Below are positions 18,449 through 26,395 of a stretch of DNA of 64,000 nt, one piece after another. Each line of letters starts with the position of its first letter. Positions within the stretch are counted from its first letter, which is position 1. The notes under the pieces are model-generated. The model saw nothing but the letters and a program-made list of their open reading frames with translations, made no database searches and was not told where the DNA came from. The position numbers and the translations under genes were made by a program. Origin of the DNA: [Leptolyngbya] sp. JSC-1 (lineage in GTDB: Bacteria > Cyanobacteriota > Cyanobacteriia > Elainellales > Elainellaceae); assembly GCA_000733415.1 (NCBI GenBank), contig KL662191.1:2139357-2203356 (forward strand), read 5' to 3'.

Positions 18449-18898
18449 GTGAGAAAAGCATCCGTGACAAAATTTCCCTGGCTCTCTCTGGCGCTGTTGT
18501 TTGCAGCTCACAGTACCTTTAGCTGGTTCCTGATCCACGCTACGGCACCTCGGATTGTTTGGATTTTGGTGTTTTCATTTACTCTGATTCAAGCCCTGCT
18601 GTTGACCACGCTATTTGACGGCTTCCGACGCCTCCTGCGAGCTTGGTTGCGCTCTGATACTGGCTATTTCACGCTGATTGTTGTGGGTGCGCTTGGAATT
18701 ACAGTTGCCCTGGTCTGGTTCAGAACCTTTGGCTACTTTCTGGTCCTCGTTTCTGCGGAAGTACTGGCGCGGCTCGATCTGCAAAACGCAGGCTTCAATC
18801 GTCTGCAATCTCTGTTTCTGCTGGCTCTGTTTTCCTTAGCTGGGCTAGCAACCGGTTGGGCTGCTTATCAAAACCCGATATTTCGATTCACGACGTGA
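18449..18898 (+). CDS. Four-helix membrane protein, unknown function
   Basis: 149 residues, GTG start with AGGTGA ten bases upstream. Predicted membrane segments about 10-30, 35-58, 76-100 and 118-142, with a basic DGFRRLLRAWLRSD loop between helices 2 and 3 (probably cytoplasmic). No catalytic motif. It converges on the phoH gene with 30 bases between stops. I do not recognise the family. Confidence 0.65.
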   Translation: MRKASVTKFPWLSLALLFAAHSTFSWFLIHATAPRIVWILVFSFTLIQALLLTTLFDGFRRLLRAWLRSDTGYFTLIVVGALGITVALVWFRTFGYFLVLVSAEVLARLDLQNAGFNRLQSLFLLALFSLAGLATGWAAYQNPIFRFTT

Positions 18899-18928
18899 AG
18901 GATAGACAGAGTGAAACATAGACAGAAC

Positions 18929-19894
18929 TCAACTTTCCCCCGCTTTCTCGTGCTCTTCATAGGCAGCAACAATCCGCTGCACTAGCGGATGGCGCACCAC
19001 ATCGGCTTTCGTAAGCTGACAAAAGGCAATGCCTTCGACGTTGTGCAAAATTTTCTGAGCTACCGATAGACCAGATTGCTGATAGTTGGGTAAGTCAGTT
19101 TGGGTCGTGTCGCCCGTCACAACCATACGGGAGCGGAATCCCAACCGCGTCAGCACCATCTTCATTTGGGCCGGAGTGGTATTTTGGGCTTCGTCTAAGA
19201 TCACAAAGGCATTGTTCAGCGTGCGGCCCCGCATGTAGGCCAAGGGAGCGACCTCAATCACGCCCCGCTCCATCAAGCTGGGAATTTTCTCCGGGTCAAG
19301 CATTTCATAGAGGGCATCGTAGAGCGGACGCAGATAGGGGTTGACCTTTTGCTGCAAATCGCCTGGCAAGAAGCCCAGCTTTTCTCCTGCTTCCACCGCA
19401 GGGCGCGTTAAGATCAGTCGCTCATATTGGTTGGCCAGCAGTGCTTGAACTGCCACCACTGCTGCCAAAAAGGTTTTTCCCGTTCCAGCCGGTCCGGTAC
19501 AGAAGATCAGGTCGTGGGTCTGGATTGCCTGTACATACTGGCGCTGCCGAAAGGTTTTCGCCCGGATTTCTTCACCTCGACGGGTGCGGGCCAGCACATT
19601 TTGCTGAAGCGCTTGCAGCTCATCCTGGCGATCGGTATTCAGAGCATGACGAGCGGTTAGGATATCTACACTGGTAACCTGTTTACCCTGGCTCCAGTAG
19701 GGTTCGAGCGAGCGCACCAGTTCCGTACTCAGGACCACCTGCTTTTCTAGACCGGAGATATGCAGCGATTGGCCACGCAGCACAAAACTAGCTCCAGTTT
19801 GCTGTGCCAGTACCTTCAGGTTTTCTTCCTGAAATCCGGCCAACGCAATGGCGCTCTCGGGAGTTGGTAATTCAATCGTGGATGTTGTGACCAT
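18929..19894 (-). CDS. phoH: PhoH-like ATPase (YbeZ type)
   Basis: 321 residues from the ATG at 19894; a TTG three codons earlier is possible. N-terminal KH-like region about 10-95, Walker A GPAGTGKTF near residue 139, Walker B FVILDEAQN near 225, and the PhoH landmarks RPAVEAGEKLGFLPGDL and GDTTQTDLP. PhoH-like proteins of this type act as RNA-linked ATPases tied to ribosome/rRNA processing (YbeZ partners YbeY). Here it is third in the rpsP-khpA-phoH order typical of cyanobacteria, which fits that role. Confidence 0.92.
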   Translation of the reverse strand: MVTTSTIELPTPESAIALAGFQEENLKVLAQQTGASFVLRGQSLHISGLEKQVVLSTELVRSLEPYWSQGKQVTSVDILTARHALNTDRQDELQALQQNVLARTRRGEEIRAKTFRQRQYVQAIQTHDLIFCTGPAGTGKTFLAAVVAVQALLANQYERLILTRPAVEAGEKLGFLPGDLQQKVNPYLRPLYDALYEMLDPEKIPSLMERGVIEVAPLAYMRGRTLNNAFVILDEAQNTTPAQMKMVLTRLGFRSRMVVTGDTTQTDLPNYQQSGLSVAQKILHNVEGIAFCQLTKADVVRHPLVQRIVAAYEEHEKAGES

Positions 19895-20070
19895 GCATCC
19901 CAAAATAGGGAAAGTTTTGAGTTGGAATGTCAGAAATTGGTTTCGATCAGAAGTCTAAGAAGCGGTTTGAAAAGGATCTTGTCGTCTAGAGCCGCCCCCT
20001 TTTCTGGGATGCCCGTAGGGCTATAATCCCCTACTCGTGGAGGACTTTGAACAGCGACGGTTCGGGGAAG

Positions 20071-20087
20071 TCCCCCAGACTGGGGGA
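20071..20087. other. Perfect palindromic hairpin between khpA and phoH
   Basis: TCCCCCAG-A-CTGGGGGA. It lies in the 219-base gap between khpA and phoH and would form a stem in the rpsP operon mRNA. No T-run on the operon strand, so it is more likely an RNA-stability or partial-attenuation element, or a dispersed repeat, than a terminator. Confidence 0.5.
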
Positions 20088-20113
20088 TGTAAAACTCAAC
20101 ACTTTTTTAAGGT

Positions 20114-20494
20114 TTAGCTTCTTCTAGAAGGGCGGCGGGGAGAGCGGGAACGCAACGGTCCATCGTCACTGCCATGCTCGCGTGGGCTAGGGCCACTCGC
20201 CTGACTACCAAACACTTCTAGATGAGCCGAATGGCCAGCCGCTTGAGCCACGGCTTGCAGAACGGTACGCACCGCTTGAATATTGCGCCCACCTCGCCCA
20301 AATACCCGTCCCTTGTCCTCTCCTTCAATCGCTAACCGAACTAGGACTCGCATCGTGCGGGGAGACATTTCGCAGTCAATTCGCAGAGAATCTGGTGAGT
20401 CAAGGAAAGGCTGCACTAGGAAGCGAACCAATCCTTCGTAGTCTGGGGCTGTTGTAGATGGTTGGGAGGACAAAGAGACGTTCAAAGCAGGCAC
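20114..20494 (-). CDS. khpA: KH-domain RNA-binding protein KhpA
   Basis: 126 residues. Single type II KH domain about 20-95 with the GxxG loop in FGRGGRNIQAVRTVL; C-terminal tail of ~25 Arg/Ser/Gly residues (SRSPRRPSRRS) that may add non-specific RNA binding. KhpA proteins bind RNA, often as a heterodimer with KhpB/Jag. It sits directly downstream of rpsP (62 bases), the conserved order in many bacteria. Confidence 0.9.
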   Translation of the reverse strand: MPALNVSLSSQPSTTAPDYEGLVRFLVQPFLDSPDSLRIDCEMSPRTMRVLVRLAIEGEDKGRVFGRGGRNIQAVRTVLQAVAQAAGHSAHLEVFGSQASGPSPREHGSDDGPLRSRSPRRPSRRS

Positions 20495-20556
20495 TGTTTG
20501 TAGTGGAGTGATCTAACCAACCCTGTGGGCGGATGATTGATGGGCGATTGGGGCTA

Positions 20557-20808
20557 CTAGGCGCGAGCTTTTGGCTTGAGAATATCTGCCTTTTCTAGCA
20601 GACGACGTACTGTATCGGTGGGCTGGGCACCTTGCTCTAGTCGCTTAACGATGGCTTCCGTATTCAGTTTCACTTCGTCAGTTCTGGGATTATAGAACCC
20701 CAATTCTTCTAGCGGGCGACCATCTCGACGAGAATCGTTATTCATCGCCACAATCCGATAGCTGGCCTCAAATTTTTTGCCGAACCGCTTCAATCGCAGT
20801 TTGATCAT
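20557..20808 (-). CDS. rpsP: 30S ribosomal protein S16
   Basis: 83 residues matching S16 throughout: MIKLRLKRFGKK, then YRIVAMNNDSRRDGRP-EELGFYNP, and the RRLLEKADILKP tail. Small-subunit assembly protein. First gene of the rpsP-khpA-phoH set on this strand and divergent from cphA2. Confidence 0.97.
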   Translation of the reverse strand: MIKLRLKRFGKKFEASYRIVAMNNDSRRDGRPLEELGFYNPRTDEVKLNTEAIVKRLEQGAQPTDTVRRLLEKADILKPKARA

Positions 20809-21123
20809 GCCTGAAAATGGTGCTCCTGTGAAAACTACAAAAGAAAACTAAAAACCTTGTGGGCTAGTCAAGAGAAGATGGTTATCGAAATCGCCAAACT
20901 GACCCACAGTCTTCCAATTTTAAGACTTAAGGGCTAACAATAGCCACTCCATCAAAACCCAGGGATTTTGACCTTTCAAATCATAGCGCAGAAAAAACCT
21001 GGATTGGCAGCGGTTTTGCTGCTGTTTTTGTTTATGGAACGCAACAATGCATCTAAATGCACAGTGAATTTTGCAATTCTACCGATAGGATCAAAGCGGA
21101 GTCTGTACGTTACTTGTGGGCCT
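20809..21123. other. Divergent promoter region of rpsP and the cyanophycin synthetase gene
   Basis: 315 bases. If the synthetase starts at 21124 this includes a long leader. An in-frame open stretch begins at a TTG at 20968 (52 extra codons, hydrophobic then mixed), which I consider leader rather than protein. No GTA-N8-TAC motif found here. Confidence 0.4.
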
Positions 21124-23049
21124 ATGGTTTTAGATCAGCCGCTGAACCCCAATCCGGTAAATGCTAGAAGAACGGATGTCTTTGATCTCTACAATTTCAA
21201 ATTCTATGCCGGACCCAACCCCTATCTGGAGTATGGTGCCTTAGTTTTTGATTTTGCCCTGACGGGTTATGAAGACCCCCTGCCCATCGAAGACTACCTG
21301 ATCGCGATTGGGAAACGCTATCCCCAGCTCGCATCTGTGACGTGTGACTCCTACGCTGACCTGTTTGGCCGCACGCTAATCGAGGTCGGCAAGCTGGATA
21401 TGGATTTGCATTTCGAACACTACAGCCTCACCCCAGGAAATAAATCCACCCGCATCGCCATTGAAGCGATTCACGAGTCTACCAGCTACAGCGTCGCCTA
21501 CGCGGTTTGGGACTGGCTAGAGTCGATCACACAAGACCTGCCCTATGGGTTGGATGATCAGATCGAACGACTGCAGCGCCGGTTTCGGCGGTCGGTGTAT
21601 GGTGGACCGACCATTTATGCCTTGCTCCGATCTGCCCATCGGCTTGGAATTCCGGCCTTTTACCTGGCGGATGAGGGCTTGATGCAATACGGCTATGGCA
21701 AAAAACTGGTGCGGGGCATTGCTACCACGTTTGATCGCGATAGCCACCTCGATTCGGACTTCACGACTCGCAAAGACGACTGTAAGGCGTTTCTGGCAAC
21801 GCTGGGGTTTCCGGTGCCCAAGGGTGATATCGTCACTACGGTGGATGAAGCTCTGATTGCGGCGCGGCGAGTTGGGTATCCGGTGGCGGTGAAGCCGGTG
21901 GTGGGCCACAAGGGAATTGGCGTCACGGCAGAGGTGAGGGATGAGCAGGAGCTAGAATTCGCCTTTGACCGGGCCATAGATGCCCATCTAGAGAATCAGC
22001 CGATTGCGGTGATTGTGGAGCAGAGCATTGCTGGATCCGACTATCGCCTGCTCTGTGTCAACGGCAAGTTTGTTGCGGCGATGGAACGGCGTCCGGCCTC
22101 GGTGATCGGAGATGGCGTCTCAACGATCGATGAACTGATCGAGCGGGAAAATCGCCGCCCCGAACGACGCGACACCCCCACTTCCCCGATGGGCAAAATT
22201 ATCTCTGATGCGGCAATGGAACGCTACTTATCCGAGCAAGGACTGTCGCTAGATAGCGTCTTGGAAGCCGATCGCAAAGTTTTTCTGCGCAAGGTAGCCA
22301 ACCTTTCCTCTGGTGGCATGGGAATTGATGCTACGCCCTTGATCCATCCTGACAATATTGTGTTGGCTCAGGATATCGCCCAGCATTTTCAGCTCGTTTG
22401 TTTGGGAATCGATGTGCTGACACCCGATATCAGTCGCTCATGGCGCGAAGGCCAGTTTGGGATTGTGGAAATTAACGCGGCTCCGGGGGTTTACATGCAC
22501 CTCAAGCCTGCGGTTGGTCAATGCGTTGATGTCACGCTGCCGATCCTGCATACCTTTTTTGAAGCCGGAGATGATGCCCGTATTCCCATTATCACGTTCA
22601 ACTATTTGCCTGTAGACGAACTGCAAGAGCTAATCGATCAGATTTTGCTGCAACACCCCAATTGGGTGATTGGAGCCATCTGCCGCGATGCGGTTTTCAT
22701 TAATCGCTCTGAAAAAAATCTGTCTGGTTCCCACAACACCAGAGTCCAGAGTCTGTTGCGCAATCCCAAGCTTGACTTGCTGATTGCCGAGTACCGCGAA
22801 TCGGTATTTGAGCAGGAAGGGCTGTTCTACGACCACAGCGATATCTTGATCCTCGATGATCCGACCGATATTGAACTGTCGCTCAGTCGGGTGGTGCCAG
22901 AGGATGCCACGGTAGTAATTAAAGAAAGAGATGCTATCTCAGTGCGCAGTCGGGGCTTGGTCGAGCAGTACAATCTGGGCGAAAATGAGCCGTTCAAGCG
23001 TATCTACTGGAGCGAAATTGCCGCAATTCTTCAAGCGTTGGCGGAATAA
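21124..23049 (+). CDS. cphA2: CphA2-type cyanophycin synthetase
   Basis: 641 residues from the ATG at 21124. N-terminal domain (DLYNFKFYAGPNPYL), then an intact ATP-grasp domain about 170-470 (TTRKDDCKAFLATLGFPVPKG, AVKPVVGHKGIGVTAEV, RLLCVNGKFVAAMERRP, GIVEINAAPGVYMHL). The C-terminal ~160 residues align with the Mur-ligase part of CphA1 but the GTNGKTT nucleotide loop is gone (RIPIITFNYLPVDELQ in its place), leaving relics such as FINRSEKNLSGS. Known: CphA2 has one working ATP site and polymerises beta-aspartyl-arginine dipeptides, recycling cyanophycin breakdown products. The start is uncertain. No cphA1 or cphB is adjacent. Confidence 0.85.
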   Translation: MVLDQPLNPNPVNARRTDVFDLYNFKFYAGPNPYLEYGALVFDFALTGYEDPLPIEDYLIAIGKRYPQLASVTCDSYADLFGRTLIEVGKLDMDLHFEHYSLTPGNKSTRIAIEAIHESTSYSVAYAVWDWLESITQDLPYGLDDQIERLQRRFRRSVYGGPTIYALLRSAHRLGIPAFYLADEGLMQYGYGKKLVRGIATTFDRDSHLDSDFTTRKDDCKAFLATLGFPVPKGDIVTTVDEALIAARRVGYPVAVKPVVGHKGIGVTAEVRDEQELEFAFDRAIDAHLENQPIAVIVEQSIAGSDYRLLCVNGKFVAAMERRPASVIGDGVSTIDELIERENRRPERRDTPTSPMGKIISDAAMERYLSEQGLSLDSVLEADRKVFLRKVANLSSGGMGIDATPLIHPDNIVLAQDIAQHFQLVCLGIDVLTPDISRSWREGQFGIVEINAAPGVYMHLKPAVGQCVDVTLPILHTFFEAGDDARIPIITFNYLPVDELQELIDQILLQHPNWVIGAICRDAVFINRSEKNLSGSHNTRVQSLLRNPKLDLLIAEYRESVFEQEGLFYDHSDILILDDPTDIELSLSRVVPEDATVVIKERDAISVRSRGLVEQYNLGENEPFKRIYWSEIAAILQALAE

Positions 23050-23055
23050 TCGTCC

Positions 23056-23256
23056 CTAACGCGACCTCAAATAGCGCCGCTGTAAATCAATTGTGTCCGA
23101 CAGTTCACCGAGACTGTAGATTACTTCGGCTACGGATTTGCGGAAGGTTGGGTCTTCGGTCAGCTCTGACAAGGTTGACAAAAACATTAGCTCAGCCTGA
23201 ATCGCGTCTGCCAACAGCGCATAGTTTGAGCGGATGACTTGATGGATGGCGTCCAT
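23056..23256 (-). CDS. Small helical protein, unknown
   Basis: 66 residues, probably all helical (IHQVIRSNYALLADAIQAE, then a second helix with LSELTEDPTFRKSV). No motif recognised and no clear ribosome-binding site. It lies 6 bases from the convergent end of cphA2. Kept as a possible gene because the sequence is amphipathic and non-repetitive; it may be spurious. Confidence 0.4.
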   Translation of the reverse strand: MDAIHQVIRSNYALLADAIQAELMFLSTLSELTEDPTFRKSVAEVIYSLGELSDTIDLQRRYLRSR

Positions 23257-23401
23257 AGCAAATGACCACGATAGCTTATCACCCCTGTAGTACTATTAAA
23301 CGGTAGTGCCGTATAAAGGAAATGCCGTTTAGCGGTAAGATTGGCCGAAGTTCGATCCAGGAGTAGGCTACGAGTTGTTGCTATGTCCAACTAGTCCGGG
23401 A

Positions 23402-23617
23402 ATGTCCATTCGCAACACTATTAAAGCTTTAGCAGCGTCTAAGGGAGACAACACTAACTACAAGTTTTGGAAGCGTACTGGATTTTCACAAAGCACAGCC
23501 TACAGAATTTATCGAGATTCCAGTGTCTATCCCTCTGCTCCTGTTCTGGAAGTGATCTGCAAGGTTTACGGCGAGCAGCCAGGAGATTGTTTGGAGTATG
23601 TGCCTGATGAGGAGTGA
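23402..23617 (+). CDS. Small Cro/C1-type helix-turn-helix regulator
   Basis: 71 residues from the ATG at 23402. HTH of the XRE type: MSIRNTIKALAASKG, WKRTGFSQSTAYRIYRD (recognition helix), VLEVICKVYGEQPGDCLEYVPDE, the usual end of single-domain HTH_26-like repressors. Single-domain DNA-binding protein with no sensor. The upstream 140 bases have inverted short motifs (CCGTTTAGCGG type) that could be autoregulatory. Target unknown. Confidence 0.75.
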   Translation: MSIRNTIKALAASKGDNTNYKFWKRTGFSQSTAYRIYRDSSVYPSAPVLEVICKVYGEQPGDCLEYVPDEE

Positions 23618-23639
23618 TTTGGCTAGCTGAACGTCTTCC

Positions 23640-24059
23640 TCAAGGCAAAAATTCTTCGTCTGTGATTTGTGCAACCGAAAAAGGACATAGCTCCGGAAAT
23701 TGCTCTAACCCGGTCTCTCGAATTGCCAGTGCTAAGGCTTCGTCATAGGAATCTGCCACAGCTTCGGTTAGGTAGGGTTTCAGGCTAGGATTTTCCTGGA
23801 TTAATCGCTTGATTTCTCGACGTTGCGCCTTAATCGTTGCCCGCCAGCTTGCGCCTTGTCCTGTGGGCTGAAACTGCCACTTCAACAAATGCCCGACTAG
23901 AACCGATAGTCGATTCCGCAGTTCGCGCCGTTCCTGCCTGCCCAATGATTCAATTTCCTCAGCTAAATTCTCCAGATCCAGCTTGTGAAACTGCCCTGTC
24001 CTCAGCAATTTTGCTTGCTCTTGAGTCCAGGCGTGAAAGTCGGTGTTATGGCTGGTCAT
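23640..24059 (-). CDS. DUF29 domain-containing protein
   Basis: 139 residues. Family landmarks: FHAWTQEQAKLLRTGQFHKLDLENLAEEIESLG, then VLVGHLLKWQFQP, RATIKAQRREI and the C-terminal ALAIRETGL. DUF29 proteins are small helical proteins abundant in cyanobacteria and of unknown function, often found in toxin-antitoxin-like or mobile contexts. Convergent with the HTH gene (22 bases). Confidence 0.88.
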   Translation of the reverse strand: MTSHNTDFHAWTQEQAKLLRTGQFHKLDLENLAEEIESLGRQERRELRNRLSVLVGHLLKWQFQPTGQGASWRATIKAQRREIKRLIQENPSLKPYLTEAVADSYDEALALAIRETGLEQFPELCPFSVAQITDEEFLP

Positions 24060-24443
24060 CCAATCGATACTCCACCCTTTCCTAATTATTTATCCAAGCA
24101 TAGCCAGCAAGGCCGTGCTGTATCCTGCCGAAAAATCGATCAATGCAGCGTTGACCGCTAGTGATAGCAGCAATTCATGACAGCAATCAATTACATCGGC
24201 GGTTGAGAGCATAATCTATTTGTATAGCAGACTACAAAATCGACTTTAGCTAGCTTTGTATTCTGTATACAGAGCGTCTGCCATACAGCATCTACGGTGT
24301 TGTTATGTCTGAAACGTTATCGAGCCTAAGAATGGCTAAAGTTTAAAGACAGTTGAAATTTAACAACTAGTTAACGTATCTGCCCCGCAACGAGCAATTC
24401 AGCACCCAATTGATTCAGCACCAAAACGCAAGAGGAAAGCAGT
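24060..24443. other. Upstream region of hpxO
   Basis: 384 bases holding the NtcA-type promoter (24222-24264) and a ~170-base leader. A perfect palindrome CTGTATACAG (24263-24272) lies at the predicted transcription start and could be a second operator. Nothing coding seen. Confidence 0.6.
24222..24264 (+). promoter_or_regulatory. NtcA-activated promoter of the purine-catabolism operon
   Basis: GTA at 24222-24224, eight bases, TAC at 24233-24235; then 23 bases; then the -10 hexamer TATTCT (24259-24264). This is exactly the class II NtcA arrangement GTA-N8-TAC-N20-24-TAN3T. The centre of the palindrome is about 42 bases before a start site near 24271, as expected. NtcA with 2-oxoglutarate activates such promoters under nitrogen limitation. 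The first downstream gene is hpxO. Confidence 0.75.
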
Positions 24444-25604
24444 ATGCACAACTTGAAGGTTGTCATCATTGGTTCGGGCATTGGCGGTTTGACCGCAGGC
24501 ATTGCGCTGGCTCAGGCCGGATATCAAGTCGAGATTTACGATCGGGTCGGGGAATTGCGTCCGGCGGGGGCAGGCATCTCCCTCTGGTCCAATGGGGTTA
24601 AGGTTCTCAACCGTTTGGGGCTGGGTGATCAAATTTCGAAATGTGGCGGTCAGATGGATCAGATGCAATACCGCTACTGCACCGGCGAATTGCTGAATCA
24701 CATTGATCTGTACCCGCTGATTGAAACCGTCGGTCAACGTCCTTATCCCGTCGCTCGGCGCGATCTACAGCGCTTTCTGCTAGAAGCCTTTCCCGGTAAA
24801 ATTCGGCTGAATTCGCGTTGCGTTGGCGTTGAGCAGGATGGCCAAAGCGTAACCGCCATTTTTGCTGATGGGCATCGCGCTACTGGCGATCTGCTGATTG
24901 CTGCGGACGGAATTCGTTCGGTGTTGCGCAACTATGTGCTAGAGCGAGAGGTGGAACCGCGCTATGCCGGTTATGTCAACTGGAATGGGCTGGTGCCCGC
25001 GAGTGCCGATCTGGCTCCGCTCAACACTTGGGTGATTTATGTTGGTGAACATAAGCGAGCCGCTATGATGCCAGTGAGCGACAATCGCTTCTACTTCTTC
25101 TTTGATGTACCGCTGGCAAAGGGGACACCAATCCACCCAGACGGGATCCGAGCTGAACTCATGGAGTACTTCAAAGGCTGGGATCAGCCGGTGCAGCACC
25201 TGATTCAGCGGCTTGATCCGAATCAAACCAACCGGATCGAAATTCATGATGTCGGACCACTGGAACGGTTTGTTCGCGGTCGGATAGCGCTATTGGGGGA
25301 TGCGGCTCACACCACCACGCCCGATCTGGGACAAGGAGGCTGTCAGGCGTTAGAGGATGCCTTTGTGCTGGCCAACTATCTACTGTCTACTGATCTGGGA
25401 GTAGAAGATGCCTTGCGGCGTTACGAGGTCGAACGGATGGAGCGCACCAGTGCCGTTGTGCTTAAGGCACGCAAACGCACTGACCAAATCCACGGCAAAG
25501 ACCCAGCCGTGACTCAACAGTGGTACGACCAGTTGCGCACCGAACCGCCTTCTGCTGTCACCAATGCCATCTGTAAAACGATTTTGGCAGGACCGTTGAA
25601 ATAG
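24444..25604 (+). CDS. hpxO: FAD-dependent urate hydroxylase
   Basis: 386 residues. Close along its whole length to Klebsiella HpxO: GSGIGGLTAGIAL (FAD Rossmann), ISLWSNGVKVL, ARRDLQRFLL, AADGIRS (DG motif), RYAGYVNWNGLV, the urate-site region KR-AMMPVSDNRFYFFFDVPL, LLGDAAHTTTPDLGQGG (GD motif), and LKARKR-D-IHGKD. HpxO uses NADH, FAD and O2 to convert urate to 5-hydroxyisourate; in bacteria it replaces cofactor-free uricase. It is first in a run hpxO-uraH-xdhA-xdhB, giving strong functional context. Cytoplasmic. Confidence 0.93.
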   Translation: MHNLKVVIIGSGIGGLTAGIALAQAGYQVEIYDRVGELRPAGAGISLWSNGVKVLNRLGLGDQISKCGGQMDQMQYRYCTGELLNHIDLYPLIETVGQRPYPVARRDLQRFLLEAFPGKIRLNSRCVGVEQDGQSVTAIFADGHRATGDLLIAADGIRSVLRNYVLEREVEPRYAGYVNWNGLVPASADLAPLNTWVIYVGEHKRAAMMPVSDNRFYFFFDVPLAKGTPIHPDGIRAELMEYFKGWDQPVQHLIQRLDPNQTNRIEIHDVGPLERFVRGRIALLGDAAHTTTPDLGQGGCQALEDAFVLANYLLSTDLGVEDALRRYEVERMERTSAVVLKARKRTDQIHGKDPAVTQQWYDQLRTEPPSAVTNAICKTILAGPLK

Positions 25605-25965
25605 GAGAGTAGGTTGGGGAGAATAGTTTACTCTTTCCACCTCTAGTCCTTTAAAGAAGGTTGAGTTTCTCAGCGGTAGGGAATTGGAGCAAGTAGGATT
25701 TTTCTAGGTTCCTGAGCAGAAGCACTGGCCGGACTCCATCTGTTCCTTGAGATCAGAAATAATTCTGTATCAGATAATGCACCTATCCTGACAGGTTTTA
25801 GGTGAAGGTTGTAGTAGATTGGGCCGCGTGTCTTCAATAAACTGTTTACTAACCCGAACGCTTTATACTCAACACCCACCCCCCACCCCCCACCGAAACA
25901 CCATTCACCATTCACTGCTCTCCTTAGTAACGATCCCGAATACCTTCTTCTGATTACAATGCGCT
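25605..25965. other. Gap between hpxO and uraH, holding a repeat element
   Basis: 361 bases without a gene. The 3' part is occupied by the 85-bp TIR-bounded repeat at 25846-25930. No separate promoter is recognised, so whether uraH-xdhAB are read from the hpxO promoter is open. Confidence 0.5.
25846..25930 (-). repeat. TIR-bounded heptamer repeat element, short copy
   Basis: Ends TTACTAA (25846-25852) and TTAGTAA (25924-25930) as inverted repeats. Internal sequence is the reverse complement of the element at 57449-57598 (GAGAGCAG, TGTTTCGG, then G/T repeat, then TATAAAGCG and CGGGT), but with only about two TGGGGGG-type heptamer units. Confidence 0.85.
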
Positions 25966-26382
25966 ATGCGCCGATTACAAAACTTATTTGTTTTTAGTTT
26001 GTTCCTTTTTTTGGTTTTAATGATGCCAGGTAAACTCACTACTCATGTCCTTGATACGGCCCGTGGGCTTCCCGCGGCTGGCCTAGCAATTGAACTTTGG
26101 TCAGTGGATGCTGCGACGGATCAAAAGACCCTGATCAAAACCGTGCGAACCAACCCCGATGGCCGCACCGATGCTCCTCTGCTAGCCGATGGAGCACTGC
26201 AGCCGCAGATCTACGAGCTAGTCTTTCATACCGGTGACTATTTTAAGCAGCATAACGATCTGCCCCAGCCCCTCTTCCTCGATCGGATTCCGATCCGGTT
26301 TGGTGTGGCCGACACTGATGCCCATTACCATGTGCCGCTATTGGTTTCTCCCTGGTCCTACAGCACCTACCGAGGCAGTTGA
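25966..26382 (+). CDS. uraH: 5-hydroxyisourate hydrolase (transthyretin-like)
   Basis: 138 residues. HIUase signatures: KLTTHVLDTARGLPAAGL (catalytic His), TNPDGRTDAPLL, YELVFHTGDYF, and the C-terminal HYHVPLLVSPWSYSTYRGS with the diagnostic YRGS. Hydrolyses 5-hydroxyisourate to OHCU, the step after HpxO. Odd: residues 4-20 are very hydrophobic (LQNLFVFSLFLFLVLMM). Either this is a membrane/periplasmic targeting segment or the real start is the ATG pair at 26020/26023, directly before GKLTTHVL; neither start has a strong ribosome-binding site. Followed 13 bases later by xdhA. Confidence 0.9.
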   Translation: MRRLQNLFVFSLFLFLVLMMPGKLTTHVLDTARGLPAAGLAIELWSVDAATDQKTLIKTVRTNPDGRTDAPLLADGALQPQIYELVFHTGDYFKQHNDLPQPLFLDRIPIRFGVADTDAHYHVPLLVSPWSYSTYRGS

Positions 26383-26395
26383 GAGGCAATCAAAC

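Noticed and set aside
20968..21123. 52-residue N-terminal extension of the cyanophycin synthetase
   Set aside because: TTG start, no conserved residues, composition unlike the family; the ATG at 21124 precedes the recognisable domain.
24261..24272. Second NtcA site at GTATTCTGTATAC
   Set aside because: Its spacing is GTA-N7-TAC, one base short; it overlaps the -10 region instead. The GTA-N8-TAC at 24222 fits better.
26234..26395. Long N-terminal extension of XdhA overlapping uraH
   Set aside because: The extension is out-of-frame uraH sequence; a ribosome-binding site and the conserved N-terminus support the ATG at 26396.
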